This document shows positions 42,207 to 52,429 of a stretch of 64,000 nucleotides of DNA, one piece after another; the first letter of the stretch is position 1, and each line of letters opens with the position of its first letter. The DNA comes from Candidatus Nitrotoga sp. MKT. Lineage in GTDB: Bacteria; Pseudomonadota; Gammaproteobacteria; Burkholderiales; Gallionellaceae. The DNA lies in the NCBI GenBank assembly GCA_003402345.1, contig QFXH01000002.1:124001-188000 (forward strand). Reading direction: 5' to 3'. Made by a program: the position numbers and the translations under genes. The notes beneath the pieces are model-generated. The model saw only the letters and a program-made list of their open reading frames with translations, did not search any database and was not told the DNA's origin.

Positions 42207-42752
42207 TTATATCCGAATAAAATTCTCGCGGTAATACTTCATCTCATTGATAGATTCATAAATATCGGCCAGCGCTTCATGCTTACCGTGTTTCTTTATG
42301 CCCTGAGCCACTTCAGGTTTCCAGCGTTTAGCAAGTTCCTTAAGGGTGCTTACATCCAAATTGCGGTAGTGGAAATAGCTTTCCAATTGCGGCATCCAGC
42401 GTGCCAGAAAGCGCCGGTCTTGGCAGATGGAATTGCCGCACATAGGTGATGTGCGGGCGGGTACATATTCCTTAAGAAACTCCAGCATCTGAGCCTCCAC
42501 TGCTGCGGCGTCTAGCGTAGATGCTTTTACCTTGTCGATGAGGCCAGATTTGCCATGAGTGGCTTTATTCCAGCTATCCATACCATCCAATATGGTATCT
42601 GCTTGATGCACTACTAAAACTGGGGCTTCAACAATAGTATTCAAATCGCTATCGGTAATAACCAGCGCAACTTCAATAATGCAATCAGTTTCCGGAACTA
42701 GACCGGTCATTTCCATGTCTATCCAGATAAGGTAGTTTTGATTTTGTGCCAT
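42207..42752 (-). CDS. orn: Oligoribonuclease
   Basis: A 181-residue DEDDh 3'-5' exonuclease that degrades very short RNAs, including pGpG from c-di-GMP turnover. The DxE motif is in [11 protein letters not shown], with [14 protein letters not shown] and the final Asp/His region [15 protein letters not shown] also present. The length is normal. It is divergent from the M48 protease gene. Confidence 0.97.
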   Translation of the reverse strand: MAQNQNYLIWIDMEMTGLVPETDCIIEVALVITDSDLNTIVEAPVLVVHQADTILDGMDSWNKATHGKSGLIDKVKASTLDAAAVEAQMLEFLKEYVPARTSPMCGNSICQDRRFLARWMPQLESYFHYRNLDVSTLKELAKRWKPEVAQGIKKHGKHEALADIYESINEMKYYRENFIRI

Positions 42753-42918
42753 AATTCACTGAGTTTGTTCATTGACATTGTCGGACAGGTATTGTGCCAT
42801 ATCAACACCATAAGCTGATTATTTATAATCGGCAAAGCATAGCCAAAATACGCTATAAAATTTTAAATAAACAATTAATATCAATTATTTACAGTATTTT
42901 TTATAAAAATCAGAATAA

Positions 42919-44172
42919 ATGAATCCATTCCAATTTTCCGCGTTATTTATTAGTGCACTGATTTTAACTACGATCGCCCAAATGTGGCTGGCACGACGTC
43001 ATCTTGCACACATCCAGGCGCATCGCGCCGAAGTTCCATCGAATTTTCGCGAGCAGATTGACCTCTCGGCACACCAAAAAGCGGCAGACTACACAAGCGC
43101 CAAAACGCGATTGACTATGCTGAGTACACCATTCAATGCCCTACTACTACTCGTATTCACCCTCGGTGGTGGGGTGCAGTGGATCGCCGACTTGTGGTTG
43201 ACCACTTTTACCAATTCACTCATACAAGGCTTGGCGGTCATCCTAACGGTATTGCTACTCTCATCCCTGTTGGAAATGCCGTTCAACCTGTACCGCACAT
43301 TCGTCATTGAGGCACGCTACGGCTTCAATAAAATGACATTGTCAATGTATCTGGCCGATACCGCAAAAGGCTTATTGCTTGGTGGCATATTCGGCCTGCC
43401 ATTATTATTTGGAGTGTTGTGGCTGATGGAACGCATGGGCGCAAATTGGTGGCTGTATGTGTGGGGAGTATGGGTAACGTTCAATTTACTGCTACTCTTC
43501 ATCTATCCCTCTTTCATTGCACCGCTGTTCAACAAGTTCACCCCACTGCAAGATGAGACGCTCAAAATGCGTATTAAGACACTATTACAGAAATGCGGAT
43601 TCACCGCACAGGGGCTATTCGTAATGGATGGCTCCAAACGTACCTCACACGGAAATGCCTACTTCACGGGCTTCGGGAAAACCAAACGGATTGTGTTTTT
43701 CGACACCCTGCTGGAACGCCTCGCACCAATAGAAATTGAGGCAGTACTAGCGCATGAGCTGGGACATTTCAAACGTCACCATGTACTGAAGCGTATCGTT
43801 TTCACCTTTGCCTTAAGCCTAGGTTTTTTATGGCTGCTAGCACAATTGATGGAGGCAAACTGGTTCTATAACGGACTTGGCGTTACCACTCCATCGACCG
43901 CACTGGCGCTATTACTGTTCTTCATGATATTGCCGGTGTTCAGCTTTTTACTGCATCCACTTATGAGCTACTACTCACGCAAACATGAATTTGAAGCGGA
44001 TGCCTATGCCGCGCAACAAACCAATGCGCATGATTTGGCCAGCGCTCTGGTAAAGATGTATCAAGACAATGCGGCAACACTTACGCCAGATCCTTTGTAC
44101 TCTACGTTCTACGACTCGCATCCACCCGCTCTGATGCGTATTGCCCGATTACAAACTTTACAAGGAGCCTAG
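42919..44172 (+). CDS. M48-family membrane metalloprotease (Ste24/CAAX protease-like)
   Basis: 417 residues with about six or seven membrane segments. The zinc motif is HELGH in LAHELGHFKRHH (about residue 278), and the third ligand Glu is in RKHEFEADAYAA. The overall layout is that of CAAX prenyl protease 1. Bacterial members probably cleave membrane or misfolded proteins; the substrate is unknown. It ends 2 bp before the cytochrome gene, implying one transcript with the following three genes. Confidence 0.9.
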   Translation: MNPFQFSALFISALILTTIAQMWLARRHLAHIQAHRAEVPSNFREQIDLSAHQKAADYTSAKTRLTMLSTPFNALLLLVFTLGGGVQWIADLWLTTFTNSLIQGLAVILTVLLLSSLLEMPFNLYRTFVIEARYGFNKMTLSMYLADTAKGLLLGGIFGLPLLFGVLWLMERMGANWWLYVWGVWVTFNLLLLFIYPSFIAPLFNKFTPLQDETLKMRIKTLLQKCGFTAQGLFVMDGSKRTSHGNAYFTGFGKTKRIVFFDTLLERLAPIEIEAVLAHELGHFKRHHVLKRIVFTFALSLGFLWLLAQLMEANWFYNGLGVTTPSTALALLLFFMILPVFSFLLHPLMSYYSRKHEFEADAYAAQQTNAHDLASALVKMYQDNAATLTPDPLYSTFYDSHPPALMRIARLQTLQGA

Positions 44173-44174
44173 CC

Positions 44175-44480
44175 ATGAAGAAATTTTTTGCTATATTTTT
44201 ACTGCTGTGCGGTACAGCACAAGCCGAGTCCTTTGCCGATGGCCAACCTGAAGCCGGTAAAAAATTATTCGACAAATACCAATGTAACCGTTGCCACAGC
44301 GGCAAGATGGGTGGTGACGGCAATGCCATCTTCACGCGCCCCGACCGCAAGGTGAAGGATCCGCAGCAGCTAGCGGCACAAATTTTAGTATGCGCCCGTA
44401 ATGCCCGCGCAAATTTGTCCACACAGGAAAAACTAGACCTCGCAGCTTATCTCAACAAGAATTTCTATAAATTCAAGTGA
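44175..44480 (+). CDS. Small periplasmic c-type cytochrome
   Basis: 101 residues. A signal peptide ends AQA-ES, and one heme site CNRCH (about 36-40) is visible. The rest is a short helical fold with IFTRPDRKVKDPQQL, a lone Cys in ILVCARNAR and the final helix LDLAAYLNKNFYKFK. There is no Met or His after residue 45 to serve as distal ligand except the Met in HSGKMGG right behind the heme motif. The redox partner is unknown. It overlaps phhB by 4 bp (GTGA). Confidence 0.88.
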   Translation: MKKFFAIFLLLCGTAQAESFADGQPEAGKKLFDKYQCNRCHSGKMGGDGNAIFTRPDRKVKDPQQLAAQILVCARNARANLSTQEKLDLAAYLNKNFYKFK

Positions 44481-44824
44481 GCGTTATGACAATTTCCTGT
44501 GATTTAGCAAACAAAAAATGTATACCTTGCGAAGGCGGCATACAACCGTTACCCCAGGATAAAGTTAACCTTCTGATAAAGCAGCTGGATGGCTGGGTAC
44601 AGCGCGATCACACCATCGGCAAAGTTTTCGACTTCAAGAACTATTATCAGACCATGGCCTTCGTAAATGCAGTGGCATGGCTTTCGCACCGCGAAGATCA
44701 TCATCCCGATCTGAACGTGAGCTACAACAAGTGCCATGTGGAATATTCCACGCATGCCATTAATGGCCTGTCGGAGAATGACTTCATCTGCGCCGCCAAG
44801 GTAGACGCCTTGCTTAAGGTTTGA
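44477..44824 (+). CDS. phhB: Pterin-4a-carbinolamine dehydratase
   Basis: 115 residues with the PCD active-site signature (FVNAVAWLSHREDHHPDLNV, then VEYSTHAINGLSENDFICA). It dehydrates 4a-hydroxytetrahydrobiopterin, usually alongside phenylalanine hydroxylase, which is not seen here; moonlighting or folate-related roles are known. The start could be the GTG at 44477 (coupled to the cytochrome gene) or the ATG at 44486. An unusual CxxxxxCxxC stretch (CDLANKKCIPC) is near the N-terminus, as in other bacterial members. Confidence 0.92.
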   Translation: MSVMTISCDLANKKCIPCEGGIQPLPQDKVNLLIKQLDGWVQRDHTIGKVFDFKNYYQTMAFVNAVAWLSHREDHHPDLNVSYNKCHVEYSTHAINGLSENDFICAAKVDALLKV

Positions 44825-45693
44825 ATCCACCAATCCAAGGGCAGGTGGTCGCTGCCTTCAGCCGCCAATATATGGTTGAACTGTGTGATGGAGAGCTGCT
44901 GCCCTGTCTGACACACGGCAAAAAAAGCGAAGTTGCATGTGGTGATATTGTAGAAATTCAGCGCATAAGTGATGCGCAAGGAGTGATCGAACGTACCCTG
45001 CCGCGCCAGACCTTACTGTACCGTTCTGATGCCTACCGCCAGAAACTTATTGCCGCCAACATTACACAAATTATTGTGGTCGTGGCAAGCAAACCTTCAT
45101 TCAGCGACGAACTACTGGCGCGCTGCCTCATCGCCGCACACGATCAGCAACTTGCAACTCTCGTTGTACTGAATAAATGCGACTTACTGGAAGTAACAAT
45201 GATTGCACGTACCCAACTGGAACCCTACCGCGCCATTGGTTACCGTGTGCTGGAACTGTGTGCCAAAGAGAATATCTCTCCTTTGCGCCCCTTTCTACAA
45301 GGCCACACCAGCATATTGGTGGGACAATCCGGCATGGGTAAATCTACTCTCATCAATGCATTGCTGCCGGATGCGCAAGCGCCCACACGCGAAATATCCA
45401 CCGCACTGAATTCAGGAAAGCACACCACCACCCATGCACGTCTCTATCACTTAGATGCGAAAAGCCATCTAATAGACTGCCCCGGTGTGCAAGCATTCGG
45501 GCTACACCATCTAAATTTTGGTGCCATCGAAGCTGGTTTTGTGGAATTCGCAGCTTTCCACGGCCAATGCCGCTTCCACAACTGTCGTCACACGCATGAG
45601 CCGGGCTGCGCACTGAAAAAAACAGAGCAAGAGGGGAAGATCGATGCACGGAGACTAAAGCTGTTTCAGGAGATAAGCCAGAGTAAGTGCTGA
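44821..45693 (+). CDS. rsgA: Ribosome small-subunit-dependent GTPase A
   Basis: A 290-residue circularly permuted GTPase that checks late 30S maturation. After the OB domain, the motifs come in permuted order: G4 VLNKCDL, G1 GQSGMGKSTLINALL, G3 DCPGVQAFG. The C-terminal zinc finger is CRFHNCRHTHEPGC. The start is TTG overlapping the phhB stop by 4 bp (TTGA). Confidence 0.95.
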   Translation: MNPPIQGQVVAAFSRQYMVELCDGELLPCLTHGKKSEVACGDIVEIQRISDAQGVIERTLPRQTLLYRSDAYRQKLIAANITQIIVVVASKPSFSDELLARCLIAAHDQQLATLVVLNKCDLLEVTMIARTQLEPYRAIGYRVLELCAKENISPLRPFLQGHTSILVGQSGMGKSTLINALLPDAQAPTREISTALNSGKHTTTHARLYHLDAKSHLIDCPGVQAFGLHHLNFGAIEAGFVEFAAFHGQCRFHNCRHTHEPGCALKKTEQEGKIDARRLKLFQEISQSKC

Positions 45694-45768
45694 CTTGCCT
45701 CCTTGAAAAGAAAATAATTGATTGGCTTACAATAGCTCATCAAACAAGGAACCAATATTACGGATATC

Positions 45769-46707
45769 TCAGATCCTAACTAATGTTGCCAACCCTAGCA
45801 GTAACAACAACACAATCCAGAATACCAGCGCGCGCCACACCAAACCTACAGTACTTTGCATGAAGTCCACATCAGCCTCATCCCCAATTCCTAATTCAGG
45901 ACGATCCAACGGCAAACCACCCTGCGAAATCGGCAATCCAAGCCGTACACCAATCGCTCCCGCACCACTTGCCAGCACAATGCCAGCTTCTGAATCAGGC
46001 CAGTTTTGTGCCTGTGTACGCCAGCAATACACCGTGTCTTCAAAATCGCCGACAATCGCAAAGATCGTGGCGGTAAGACGCAGCGGAAGCCACTCTATCC
46101 AATGATAGGCTTGTCGCGCGAACACCCCGAATTCGCTGAGTTCAGCGTCACTCTGGTTATCCCAGCGGGTATAAATGAACTGTGCCATACGATACAATAT
46201 TGCGCCAACTGGCCCCAGCCCTAGCATCATTGTAATCACGAACCACGCTATTATTCCGAACACACGACGATGCGAGGCCAGTAGTCCTTCTTCAATAGTG
46301 ACGCGCGCAACTTCCTCGTAACTCAGTTCATGGCATGGCATTCCACGCCATGTAGAAAGAATACTACGCGCTTTATCCAAATCATTATCGCGCAGCGCTT
46401 GATGAATGTCAGTGTAGTAATGGCTGAACTGACGGAAGCCCATGGTGAGGTACAGTACCAGCACACTGAATGCCCAGGCGAACACCGGGTGGATAAGATA
46501 CGACAACCAATACAACACAGCTGTGCCACATAACGGCAATAACACCGCCAGTAGCCAAGCAATCTTGCCATGTTTATGCTCACCCGTATTTAAATGGCGC
46601 TGAAAAAAATTGACGTAGCGTGTCAATCGGACAAACAAATATTTGCGCGAAGCAAGCGGATGAAATTGTTCCAGAAACAGGGCGACGATTAAGGAAAACA
46701 GGCTCAT
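45769..46707 (-). CDS. CobD/CbiB-family membrane protein
   Basis: 312 residues with about five membrane segments and the CbiB-like N-terminal LIVALFLEQFHPL and central HQALRDNDLDKARSIL regions. CobD/CbiB makes adenosylcobinamide phosphate, but betaproteobacterial copies outside cobalamin operons are divergent and resemble AmpE-type proteins. No other cobalamin gene is near, so vitamin synthesis is doubtful. It is convergent with rsgA. Confidence 0.8.
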   Translation of the reverse strand: MSLFSLIVALFLEQFHPLASRKYLFVRLTRYVNFFQRHLNTGEHKHGKIAWLLAVLLPLCGTAVLYWLSYLIHPVFAWAFSVLVLYLTMGFRQFSHYYTDIHQALRDNDLDKARSILSTWRGMPCHELSYEEVARVTIEEGLLASHRRVFGIIAWFVITMMLGLGPVGAILYRMAQFIYTRWDNQSDAELSEFGVFARQAYHWIEWLPLRLTATIFAIVGDFEDTVYCWRTQAQNWPDSEAGIVLASGAGAIGVRLGLPISQGGLPLDRPELGIGDEADVDFMQSTVGLVWRALVFWIVLLLLLGLATLVRI

Positions 46708-46849
46708 GTCATCTCAAGGTACATAGGCTAAATTAGCCCGCAAGATACCACACACACACATAATTATGCGACACACCATTCATCCTATTTCCTTCAACTG
46801 AACTTGTAAAAACGGCTGCGAACCCAATACTGGAGCGGATTAACGGCGG

Positions 46850-47332
46850 ATGCGGGGAGTTACCCAATGGGTGAGTGAATTTGGGCAAAAAACGAGGCTA
46901 CAAGCCGTTGATTCGGCGTTACAGGTACAAGCCCAGGAACGGGTAGTGGAAGACATTCGCTTGGTGACACCAGGCGGGTGATTTCAAGTTCGTTGGGACG
47001 GGAACGGAAGTCCGGCCGCACTGAGGCAGTTGACGTTCTTTGCCGAATTTCTCAAAATCATTGGGTTATTCGCCCGCTAGATGGAAGGCTGCCCGATGTT
47101 GCACACCAGCCCCAACGCACCCCCAAAAGTCGACGTCCCCGGCACCTGACTACTCTCGATTCTCGATGGGCAGCGACGTTATGCGCACATCGCCGAGTTG
47201 CGCGGTGACGAAGTCACACCGCAGATACTTGGCATGAACAAGATCGTCAGCAACGAGAGCCTGCGCCGCGCCTTAGCCCATCTCTACTCCTGACCCAAAA
47301 ACACGCTGCCAGAGCAGATACTCCGCATTTAA
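46850..47332 (+). pseudogene. Transposase fragment with four internal stops, frame intact
   Basis: One frame from ATG 46850 to TAA 47330-47332 gives TQWVSEFGQKTRLQAVDSAL, RQLTFFAEFLKIIGLFAR, LLSILDGQRRYAHIAELRGD and MNKIVSNESLRRALAHL. It is interrupted by TGA, TAG, TGA and TGA but by no frameshift. The pattern (LLSILxGxxRYAH, LGMxxxxSxxSxRRAL) is that of the N-terminal part of IS4/IS1380-like DDE transposases; the exact family is uncertain. The catalytic part is absent. Confidence 0.65.
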
Positions 47333-48615
47333 GCGGGCGCGCACATCGCAACGCCCTCGTCTGCCCAACCGAGCGCCACCACTTCGGCGATGTCTTGCTG
47401 GTTCGTTGAATACCGATGATTTGAATCCCACGCATTTTTCACCCCGTTGTCAGCAAAAGCGCGGTTGTAAGCCCGATACACCGGAACACTCGCTTGCGGG
47501 CATGAAAATGAACCGTCAGCGTTTTTCCGTGGCACACTCATCGGGAACGAATAACCTTCGAAATTCCACTGTTGCGCAGTCGTTGGGCGCGGCGTTTTTT
47601 GCAAGTTTTTTAACGCCGCGCAATCGGCATCGCCCACCGTGAAAAAGTGTGAGTTTGGCCCGGGCGAGACGCTGCCATAGAAGCGGCAGGTACGCACGAA
47701 ACCGCCTGCGTTGAACGATTTACCCGTGCGAACAAAGTGACCCGCGCCGCCGGAATCAAGAAATGCCGCTTCCGCCGGATCGCTTGTGTAGAAAAAATTA
47801 CCGCCTGGTGATTTGGGGAAATCTTGTATGTTGCGGAATTCGATCACCGTACCCGCACGTTTTGGAGCGGGAAGGTCGCGCAACTTGATCACTCCAAAGT
47901 AGCCTGTTACGCCTAGCTCATAGCCAATCCCTAAACCAGCGCTGAGTTCGTTGAGTCCAGAGACGACAAACTCTTCAAATTCAAACCCCGTAACGGTAGT
48001 AGCTCGCTGCACACCTTCAGAGGTTGTGTAGCAAGGAACCATTGGGGGTGGACTCCAGCCTAAAAGAGGCGGCACAATGGATAGGGATACGTTACAACTC
48101 GGCACGCCCGGAGCACTTATAGTCCCTTTTTCCGAAAGGGTGTTGGGGAGAAAGGGGCCAGACGGATAATACTCAGAGATTACAGTAGTTACAGTGTCAC
48201 TGTGAAAACCTTTAAAACTTGAAAACAAGTTTTCAAAGTGGACACGCGGCTCGATTCCACTGCTACTGCGCAGGTCGAATCCAAAAGCAGATAGTACAAA
48301 ATCAGATAGTAGAGGAGAAGGCGGTGGCGAAATATTCACAAACCGAACACTAGACCGCTTCGGAAAATCACCTTGTGCGGTCGGCGGCAGATTTTCTGTT
48401 TGCGTAAAAAGCCGCGTATAAGTATCGGGGTAAAAGTCCAGTGGAGGGGGTATAACAAACTCCAAAAAAAGCCCCTCGCGTGGAACGACGGAAAACGGGC
48501 CAGGTTCAACGACACTTGCAGCCCATGAAGGCAAAAATGGCACTAACCAGAGTAACGCAAAAGCCGCTACTAAGAGCCAGTTTTTATGCGCCATCGATCG
48601 ACTGAATGCAGTCAT
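47329..48615 (-). CDS. Secreted protein with C-terminal DUF5648-type repeats
   Basis: 428 residues. A signal peptide (about 11-33, LLVAAFALLWLVPFLPSWAA) is followed by a unique Pro/Ser-rich domain (about 35-245) of unknown fold. The C-terminal half carries the repeated pattern of DUF5648 (NFFYTSDPAEAAFL, SHFFTVGDADCAAL, PVYRAYNRAF, HRYSTNQQDI, GWADEGVAMCAP). Such domains occur on secreted hydrolases and are thought to be carbohydrate- or surface-binding. The start overlaps the end of the broken subtilase gene (ATGA), so the two formed an operon. The end abuts the transposase remnant. Confidence 0.8.
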   Translation of the reverse strand: MTAFSRSMAHKNWLLVAAFALLWLVPFLPSWAASVVEPGPFSVVPREGLFLEFVIPPPLDFYPDTYTRLFTQTENLPPTAQGDFPKRSSVRFVNISPPPSPLLSDFVLSAFGFDLRSSSGIEPRVHFENLFSSFKGFHSDTVTTVISEYYPSGPFLPNTLSEKGTISAPGVPSCNVSLSIVPPLLGWSPPPMVPCYTTSEGVQRATTVTGFEFEEFVVSGLNELSAGLGIGYELGVTGYFGVIKLRDLPAPKRAGTVIEFRNIQDFPKSPGGNFFYTSDPAEAAFLDSGGAGHFVRTGKSFNAGGFVRTCRFYGSVSPGPNSHFFTVGDADCAALKNLQKTPRPTTAQQWNFEGYSFPMSVPRKNADGSFSCPQASVPVYRAYNRAFADNGVKNAWDSNHRYSTNQQDIAEVVALGWADEGVAMCAPA

Positions 48616-49290
48616 GGAAGCCGTACACGCTGTGGATTTGACCCTGCGACGATATAGCTACGCACGAGCGTCTCAAGCGCGCCGGCGCTTGAGGGGTTGT
48701 ACGTCTCCGCCAACCATGCTGCAACGCCAGCAATATGCGGAGCTGCCATTGACGTTCCACTCAATCGTCCATAGTTGTTGTAAATCGTACCGTTTCCTTT
48801 TTGGGGAGACGGCACGTCGCTTAACGTACGATTGGTGCGGCTCACACCACTGCCGCTTATCGACATATTCACCACCGCCACTCTGTAAGGAAATATCGCA
48901 ACCACGTTTGCCTTTATTCAATCTAAGCCAGAAAGGACAGAAGAAAGAAACGTTCCCGCCCCAGATACATAAGCGCAAACATTTGCGGCATCCTGCGCAT
49001 CCGCGACTGATACTGAAAAAATTGGCACACCCGCGTTAACACCGCACACACCTACGCCAGAGTCTTTCGCACCAATAATTCCCGCAACGTGCGTACCGTG
49101 CGGATAACAGCCAATTGACGGTAAGCCGATGCAGTTTGTACCGTTGGTTGAACACGATGGGTTGACGCGCTGCATTACATTCAAATCGACATGATTACCG
49201 ACACCTGCATCTAAAACATAGACCTGGGTTTTCACTACAGCAGTACTGACCTTTCCGTTAACAGCAACGCGCCCCCAGGCGCTAATTTAA
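48612..49290 (-). pseudogene. Subtilisin-like serine protease (S8), truncated and with an internal stop
   Basis: One minus-strand frame covers all three catalytic residues: Asp in VYVLDAGVGNHVD, His in HGTHVAGIIGA and Ser in LSGTSMAAPHIAGVAAWLA. It is broken by a TGA at 48915-48917, at the place where relatives have Trp (SGLD-W-I-A). The frame before the Asp also meets a TAA about 20 codons upstream, so signal peptide and propeptide are missing. The C-terminus overlaps the DUF5648 gene. The parent was probably a secreted protease of the same operon. Confidence 0.8.
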
Positions 49291-49305
49291 GAACCACCCC
49301 CGCCG

Positions 49306-49346
49306 CCAAAAAAATTTGCCGGGCTGGATTCGGTGTTCAGCCCGGC
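49306..49346 (-). terminator. Rho-independent terminator of the cys operon
   Basis: A 9-bp perfect stem GCCGGGCTG/CAGCCCGGC with an 11-base loop. On the minus strand it is followed by AAATTTTTTT. It lies about 100 bp after the cysN stop. Confidence 0.8.
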
Positions 49347-49445
49347 GGCAACGGCGCAGATTCGCCGCCTAAAATTGAGTAATGAAAATCAGGCTCATAA
49401 AATCCGAACCCGACGAGTATTCGATTGATAATCCCGTGCGCGAGC

Positions 49446-50699
49446 CTAAATAATCATTCCCGCCGCGACAGTATTATTCGTCGCTTCATCAATGACGATA
49501 AAGCTGCCCGTAAAGCGGTTTTTGATGTAGCTGTCGAATACCAGGGGCTGTTGCACCTTCATCGCCACGCGGGCAATGTCGTTCATATTGAGAGTGGCGC
49601 TGCTATGCTGTTCCAGCGTATTAACATCCACACGATATTCAAGGCGCGCAAACACACATTTCACCACACGCGTGGTGTGCTTAATAATGTACTTGCGGCT
49701 TAGGTCAAGCGGCGACTCAGACAGCCAACACAACATGGCCTCAAATTCCTTGGAAGCTTGCGGCATAGTGGCAGATTTCACGAACATATCGCCGCGCGAA
49801 ATATCGATCTCATCCGTCAGGGTTAGCGTGACCGACTGCGGCGCATAAGCGCGTTGCAAGTTGCCATCGTAGGTGACGATCTCCTTCACCTTGGTAGTGC
49901 GACCGGAAGGCAGGATGGTAATTTCATCGCCTACCGCGATTTCTCCCGATTCGATACGTCCCATGTAGCCGCGGAAATCATGATATTCCTGCGTCTGCGG
50001 ACGGCACACCCATTGCACCGGGTAGCGGAAATCGGTAGTGTTGAGATCATGGTCAATCACCACATTTTCCAGCAATTCCAATAGTGGGCTACCTTGGTAC
50101 CAATTTAAATTTTCGCCGCGCTCCACCACCATGTCACCATTCAAGGCCGACATTGGAATGAAGGTTATCTCGTGCAGCCCGAGCTGTGCGGCAAATGCAC
50201 GATACTCTGCGCAAATCGTATCGAACGTCTCTTCCGAATAACCCACCATATCCATTTTGTTAACGGCCAGCACAATATGCGGTACACCCACCAGGCTGGC
50301 GATAAAAGTATGGCGGCGTGTTTGTGTCAGTACGCCCTTGCGTGCATCAATTAATATGATAGCAAGGTTCGCTGTGCTGGCTGCGGTGACCATGTTGCGC
50401 GTGTACTGCTCATGCCCAGGCGTGTCGCCGATAATAAATTTGCGCTTCGGGGTAGCAAAATAACGATAAGCTACGTCAATGGTAATTCCCTGCTCGCGCT
50501 CTGCCTGCAAGCCATCGGTAAGTAGTGATAAATCCACCGCACCCATGCCGCCCCGCCGCTCACTGGTTTTGGTAATGGCAGAAAGTTGGTCTTCAAAAAT
50601 AGACTTAGAGTCATGTAACAAGCGGCCAATCAACGTGCTCTTGCCATCGTCGACGCTGCCAGCAGTAATAAAACGAAGTAGCTGTGTGGTGTTGCTCAT
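49446..50699 (-). CDS. cysN: Sulfate adenylyltransferase subunit 1 (GTPase)
   Basis: A 417-residue EF-Tu-like GTPase subunit that drives APS formation by CysD. G1 is GSVDDGKSTLIGRLL, G3 DTPGHEQYTRN and G4 AVNKMDMVGY; two beta-barrel domains follow. There is no APS-kinase fusion, and the protein is shorter at the C-terminus than E. coli CysN. It is the last gene of the cysI-DUF934-cysH-cysD-cysN operon. Confidence 0.96.
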   Translation of the reverse strand: MSNTTQLLRFITAGSVDDGKSTLIGRLLHDSKSIFEDQLSAITKTSERRGGMGAVDLSLLTDGLQAEREQGITIDVAYRYFATPKRKFIIGDTPGHEQYTRNMVTAASTANLAIILIDARKGVLTQTRRHTFIASLVGVPHIVLAVNKMDMVGYSEETFDTICAEYRAFAAQLGLHEITFIPMSALNGDMVVERGENLNWYQGSPLLELLENVVIDHDLNTTDFRYPVQWVCRPQTQEYHDFRGYMGRIESGEIAVGDEITILPSGRTTKVKEIVTYDGNLQRAYAPQSVTLTLTDEIDISRGDMFVKSATMPQASKEFEAMLCWLSESPLDLSRKYIIKHTTRVVKCVFARLEYRVDVNTLEQHSSATLNMNDIARVAMKVQQPLVFDSYIKNRFTGSFIVIDEATNNTVAAGMII

Positions 50700-50701
50700 A
50701 A

Positions 50702-51607
<906 letters not shown>

Positions 51608-51724
51608 TTTTTCTCAACTTCTAAAAATATAAATCCAAGATACCTGAATTTATGGTTCAACAAATAATGCGCCGGGGGTAAATAAAGCACGCCTTTCCAG
51701 ACATCTACCAAAAGTCAGAGCAGC

Positions 51725-52429
51725 CTATGCCTGCCTGATCGGAGTAATCTTATTCACATGCAAACCGCACTCTTTATTTTGCGCATCCTCCCACCACCAG
51801 CGCCCGGAGCGGATATCTTCGCCCGGTGTGATAGCACGCGTACAGGGTGCGCAACCAATACTGGGATAAAAATGGTCATGCAGTTTGTTATAAGGCACTT
51901 CATACTGCTTGAGGTATTCCCATACTTCAGCATTACTCCAATCTAGCAGCGGATTGAATTTCTGCAAGCCATTATCGGCGTCGAACGCCGATACCTGCAA
52001 AACACCCCGCGTGGGCGCCTGCTCATGACGCATACCAGTGACCCAGGCACGTTTACCGGATAAGGCACGACGCAGCGGCTCCACCTTGCGGATATGGCAG
52101 CAGCTCTTACGCAGCTCCACGCTATCATAAAAGCCGTTTACTCCATTTTTGGAGACGTATTCTTCAATCTGCCGGGCCTCCGGGAAAAAAATTTGCAGCG
52201 GCACGCTGTAATGCGCACGAACCTCCTGCATCAGGTCGTAAGTTTCCTGCGGCAGACGTCCGGTATCCAAGCTAAACATCCCAATATCAGGCTGATATTT
52301 GTTGATCAAATCGGTCAGCACCATATCTTCCGCTCCCAAGCTGTTAGCGAAGATAACGGGCGCGTAGTCACGCACAGCATTGGCCAACACAGTACGCACT
52401 TGATCAATTTTTGGTTGCAACTCACTCAT
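51725..52429 (-). CDS. cysH: Phosphoadenylyl/adenylyl-sulfate reductase
   Basis: About 234 residues. It reduces APS (or PAPS) to sulfite. PP-loop-like ANSLGAEDMVLTDLI is followed by SLDTGRLPQETYDLM. The paired cysteines of the [4Fe-4S] APS-reductase type are present (RKSCCHIRKVEPL and GCAPCTRAI), so APS is the likely substrate, consistent with the lack of a cysC. The ATG at 52429 fits family N-termini and overlaps the DUF934 gene by a few bases; an ATG at 52456 or GTG at 52459 would extend it. Confidence 0.93.
   Translation of the reverse strand: MSELQPKIDQVRTVLANAVRDYAPVIFANSLGAEDMVLTDLINKYQPDIGMFSLDTGRLPQETYDLMQEVRAHYSVPLQIFFPEARQIEEYVSKNGVNGFYDSVELRKSCCHIRKVEPLRRALSGKRAWVTGMRHEQAPTRGVLQVSAFDADNGLQKFNPLLDWSNAEVWEYLKQYEVPYNKLHDHFYPSIGCAPCTRAITPGEDIRSGRWWWEDAQNKECGLHVNKITPIRQA

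Noticed and set aside
48915-48917. TGA in the subtilase read as recoding (selenocysteine or Trp)
   Set aside because: The site aligns with Trp, no SECIS-like structure was seen, and TGA is used as a normal stop by many intact genes here (lnt, plsX, fabD). A nonsense mutation is simpler.
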